NCBI GenBank assembly: GCA_030039975.1
Contig: JASHUO010000015.1
Coordinates: 1 to 7,108 of the forward strand
Source: Alphaproteobacteria bacterium
GTDB lineage: Bacteria; Pseudomonadota; Alphaproteobacteria; ATCC43930; CGMCC-115725
DNA: 7,108 nt
Direction of reading: 5' to 3'
A model generated the notes under the pieces. The model did no database searches. It worked only from the letters and a program-made list of their open reading frames with translations, and was not told where the DNA came from. A program made the translations under genes and the position numbers. Shown in pieces: positions 5,592-7,108 of this stretch; position 1 is the first letter of the stretch; every line of letters begins with the position of its first letter.

Positions 5592-6761
5592 CTACGCGAC
5601 TGCGGCGTAGATTGCCTTTTCGAACTTGTCGTAGAGATCGAGCGACTTGCCGTCCGCGAAGGGCACGAGCTGCATCATGATGACGCCGGCGATGCGCTTG
5701 GCCGGGTCGATCCAGAAATAGGTGTTGCCGAGGCCGGCCCAGGTGAGGCTGCCGGCGCTCCGCCCGCCGGGGACGCGTTCGGTGCTGATCATGAAGCCCA
5801 GGCCCCATTTCTTCACCATGCCGGGGAAGAATTCGGCATCGTTGGAATAGGGCGGGATCGCGGTCTTGAGCAGGCGCACATTGAGCGCGCCCATCTGGTT
5901 CTCGCCCATGGCGCGGACGGTCTCGGGCTTCAGCACCTGCTTGCCGTTGGCGCGGCCCTCGTTGAGGATCATCTGCTCGAAGGCGAGATAATCGCCGGCG
6001 GTGCCGTAGAGCCCGCCGCCGCCCATCTGGAATTCCGGCTCCTGCGGGATCTCGAAGGGCATCGGCGCGAGGCTGCCATTGGGCTCGCGCGTATGCATGC
6101 CGACCAGCCGCGCGCGCTGTGCCTCGCCGAGCTTGAAGCCGGTATCCTTCATGCCGAGCGGTTCGAACAGGTTCTCGCGGAAGAAGGCGCCGAGGGTCTG
6201 GCCGCTGACCCGCTCCACCGCCTTGCCGATCCAATCGATGTTGATGCCGTAATCCCAGCGGTCGCCGGGATCGAAGGTGAGCGGCATGGTGAGTGCGAGG
6301 TTCTCGCAGGAGATGATGCCGGGAATGCCCTTCTTTTCCTCGTAGCGCAGCAGATCAGCACTCCAGATGTCGTAGCCGAAGCCCGCGGTATGGGTGATGA
6401 GATGGCGCAGCGTGATCGGCCGCTTGGCCGGGCGGAGCTTCGGCTCGCCCGCGGCGTCGAAGCCTTCGAGCACTTTCGGCGAAGCGAGTTCCGGCAGCAC
6501 TTCGGAAATCGGCTTGTCGAGCGAGAGCTTGCCGCGCTCGACCAGCTGCATCGCCGCGGTCGAGGTGATCGCCTTGGTCATGGAGGCGATCCAGAACACG
6601 GAATCGACGGTCATGTCAGGTCCCGCGGGGAGCGCTCGCTTGCCCGCAGCACCTTGATAAACCGGCCCTTGCGCCGTCGCCGCCAAAGCGACGACGCCGG
6701 GGACCTCGCCCTTGTCGGTCGCCGCGGAGAGCAGCCGGTCGATATTCGGCAAAGCAGTCAT
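5592..6761 (-). CDS. Serine hydrolase, beta-lactamase/EstB-like family
   Basis: A protein of 389 residues of the PF00144 family (class C beta-lactamase/penicillin-binding-protein fold). The nucleophile motif is S60-M-T-K63, preceded by SVFWIA. The usual HTAGF motif follows (124-128). The second catalytic Tyr is Y171 in WDYGIN. GGGGLYGTAGDY (247-258) and the late WAGLGNTYFWIDP (341-353) complete the pattern. There is no signal peptide, so a cytoplasmic esterase, amidase or related hydrolase is more likely than an antibiotic-hydrolysing or cell-wall enzyme. The start has a strong SD sequence, GGGAGG (6768-6773), 6 nt upstream. The gene is the same direction as the transporter operon but is separated by 351 bp with two inverted repeats and a promoter, so it is probably a separate transcript. 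A link to the same catabolic pathway is plausible from proximity only. Confidence 0.92.
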   Translation of the reverse strand: MTALPNIDRLLSAATDKGEVPGVVALAATAQGPVYQGAAGKRALPAGPDMTVDSVFWIASMTKAITSTAAMQLVERGKLSLDKPISEVLPELASPKVLEGFDAAGEPKLRPAKRPITLRHLITHTAGFGYDIWSADLLRYEEKKGIPGIISCENLALTMPLTFDPGDRWDYGINIDWIGKAVERVSGQTLGAFFRENLFEPLGMKDTGFKLGEAQRARLVGMHTREPNGSLAPMPFEIPQEPEFQMGGGGLYGTAGDYLAFEQMILNEGRANGKQVLKPETVRAMGENQMGALNVRLLKTAIPPYSNDAEFFPGMVKKWGLGFMISTERVPGGRSAGSLTWAGLGNTYFWIDPAKRIAGVIMMQLVPFADGKSLDLYDKFEKAIYAAVA

Positions 6762-6796
6762 GGCCCACCTCCCTCACTTGGTTTTTTGATCCCCCA

Positions 6797-6825
6797 ATCT
6801 TCTGCCGCTTCGGCGCCGAAGACAA
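6797..6825 (-). promoter_or_regulatory. Weak candidate promoter of the serine hydrolase gene, with palindrome
   Basis: On the minus strand, TTGTCT (6825-6820) and GAAGAT (6802-6797) are 17 bp apart; the -35 match is fair and the -10 match poor (three of six). The spacer and the edge of the -35 box hold most of a perfect 14-bp palindrome, CTTCGGCGCCGAAG (6808-6821). The palindrome is certain; the promoter is tentative. It lies in the 136-bp divergent gap and could also affect the + strand gene starting at 6898. Confidence 0.25.
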
Positions 6826-6897
6826 TGGCGGCGACTCCAAACACTGTTTTTGCTTCCGGTTGAGCGGCAGGGCTGCTTCAGGCAAGATGACAGCGTC

Positions 6898-7108
6898 GTG
6901 AGCGCATCCGCCGATTCACCTCTCGAACCGCCGCTGAGCCGCCGCGACCGCGCCCTCATCCTCGGTGCGCTGCTGCTGGTCTGCGCCCTCGCCTGGACGG
7001 TCACCGCGCGCTGGGCGGCGATGATGGATCGGATGGAGCTGATGATCCCCGCCGAAGCGTCCTGGACGGCGGCGGAGCTGGCGCTTGTCTTCGTCATGTG
7101 GGCGGTAA
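6898..7108 (+). CDS. DUF2182 domain membrane protein (N-terminal fragment)
   Basis: The first 70 codons of a gene that runs off the right edge. The start is taken as GTG 6898: the upstream ATG (6887) is out of frame and stops after four codons, and the next in-frame alternative is TTG 6850. The SD sequence is weak (AGGCAAG near 6880-6886). A short Pro/Arg-rich N-terminus (PLEPPLSRRDRA) leads into a transmembrane helix at about 19-37. A Met-rich loop (MMDRMELMIP) follows, then the start of a second helix (SWTAAELALVFVMWAV). This order is typical of DUF2182 (PF09948), predicted metal-binding inner-membrane proteins of unknown function. It is transcribed divergently from the serine hydrolase. 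The distal conserved Met-rich motifs lie outside the window. Confidence 0.75.
   Translation, partial: MSASADSPLEPPLSRRDRALILGALLLVCALAWTVTARWAAMMDRMELMIPAEASWTAAELALVFVMWAV

Noticed and set aside
4113..6863. Very long open frame on the + strand (916 codons) antisense to the transporter and serine hydrolase genes
   Set aside because: It runs opposite to two well-recognised genes and across an intergenic repeat region. Its composition (Ala, Arg, Glu, Asp, Gly rich, no fold pattern) is that of an antisense shadow in GC-rich DNA.
1..7108. CRISPR array, tRNA, rRNA or transposase gene
   Set aside because: No regularly spaced direct repeats, tRNA-like cloverleaf or transposase-like protein was seen.

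Overview
The window is GC-rich. Its gene families (phthalate-type Rieske oxygenases, an MFS carrier, a cytoplasmic beta-lactamase-fold hydrolase, DUF2182) and its intergenic inverted repeats suggest a soil or environmental Alphaproteobacterium, probably Hyphomicrobiales (Rhizobiales). The taxonomic call is inferred from gene content and repeat style; no marker gene is present. No tRNA, rRNA, CRISPR array or transposase gene was seen.

Layout, left to right. (1) The 3' end of an amidohydrolase gene on the + strand (2-193), closed by a clean rho-independent terminator (222-251). (2) About 330 bp without a convincing gene, whose right part is a multi-hairpin palindromic element (copy 1, 397-506). 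(3) A small cysteine-dioxygenase-like cupin gene on the minus strand (584-1087). (4) A second, larger copy of the same palindromic element (1161-1294) in the same orientation, abutting a cupin gene on the + strand that has lost its 5' end (1285-1566). (5) A minus-strand operon of MFS transporter (5240-3972), Rieske oxygenase (3951-2758) and a second, paralogous Rieske oxygenase (2741-1569), with gaps of 20 and 16 bp. A good sigma70-type promoter precedes it and holds a perfect 12-bp palindrome between its -35 and -10 boxes. (6) A 351-bp spacer with that promoter and two unrelated long inverted repeats. (7) A serine beta-lactamase/esterase-family gene on the minus strand (6761-5592), divergent from (8) the start of a DUF2182 membrane protein gene on the + strand (6898 to the right edge).

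How the genes may work together (inference): the MFS protein would import a small organic acid or aromatic compound, and the two Rieske terminal oxygenases would hydroxylate or demethylate it. The flanking cupins, hydrolase and amidohydrolase are of types often found in aromatic or xenobiotic catabolic clusters. No reductase or ferredoxin gene lies in the operon, so electrons must come from a partner encoded elsewhere. The substrate cannot be read from the sequence.

The most unusual structure is the pair of same-orientation multi-hairpin elements bracketing the small cupin-like gene. One copy sits exactly where the neighbouring cupin gene is truncated, and a paired G-C to T-A change between the copies preserves a stem.
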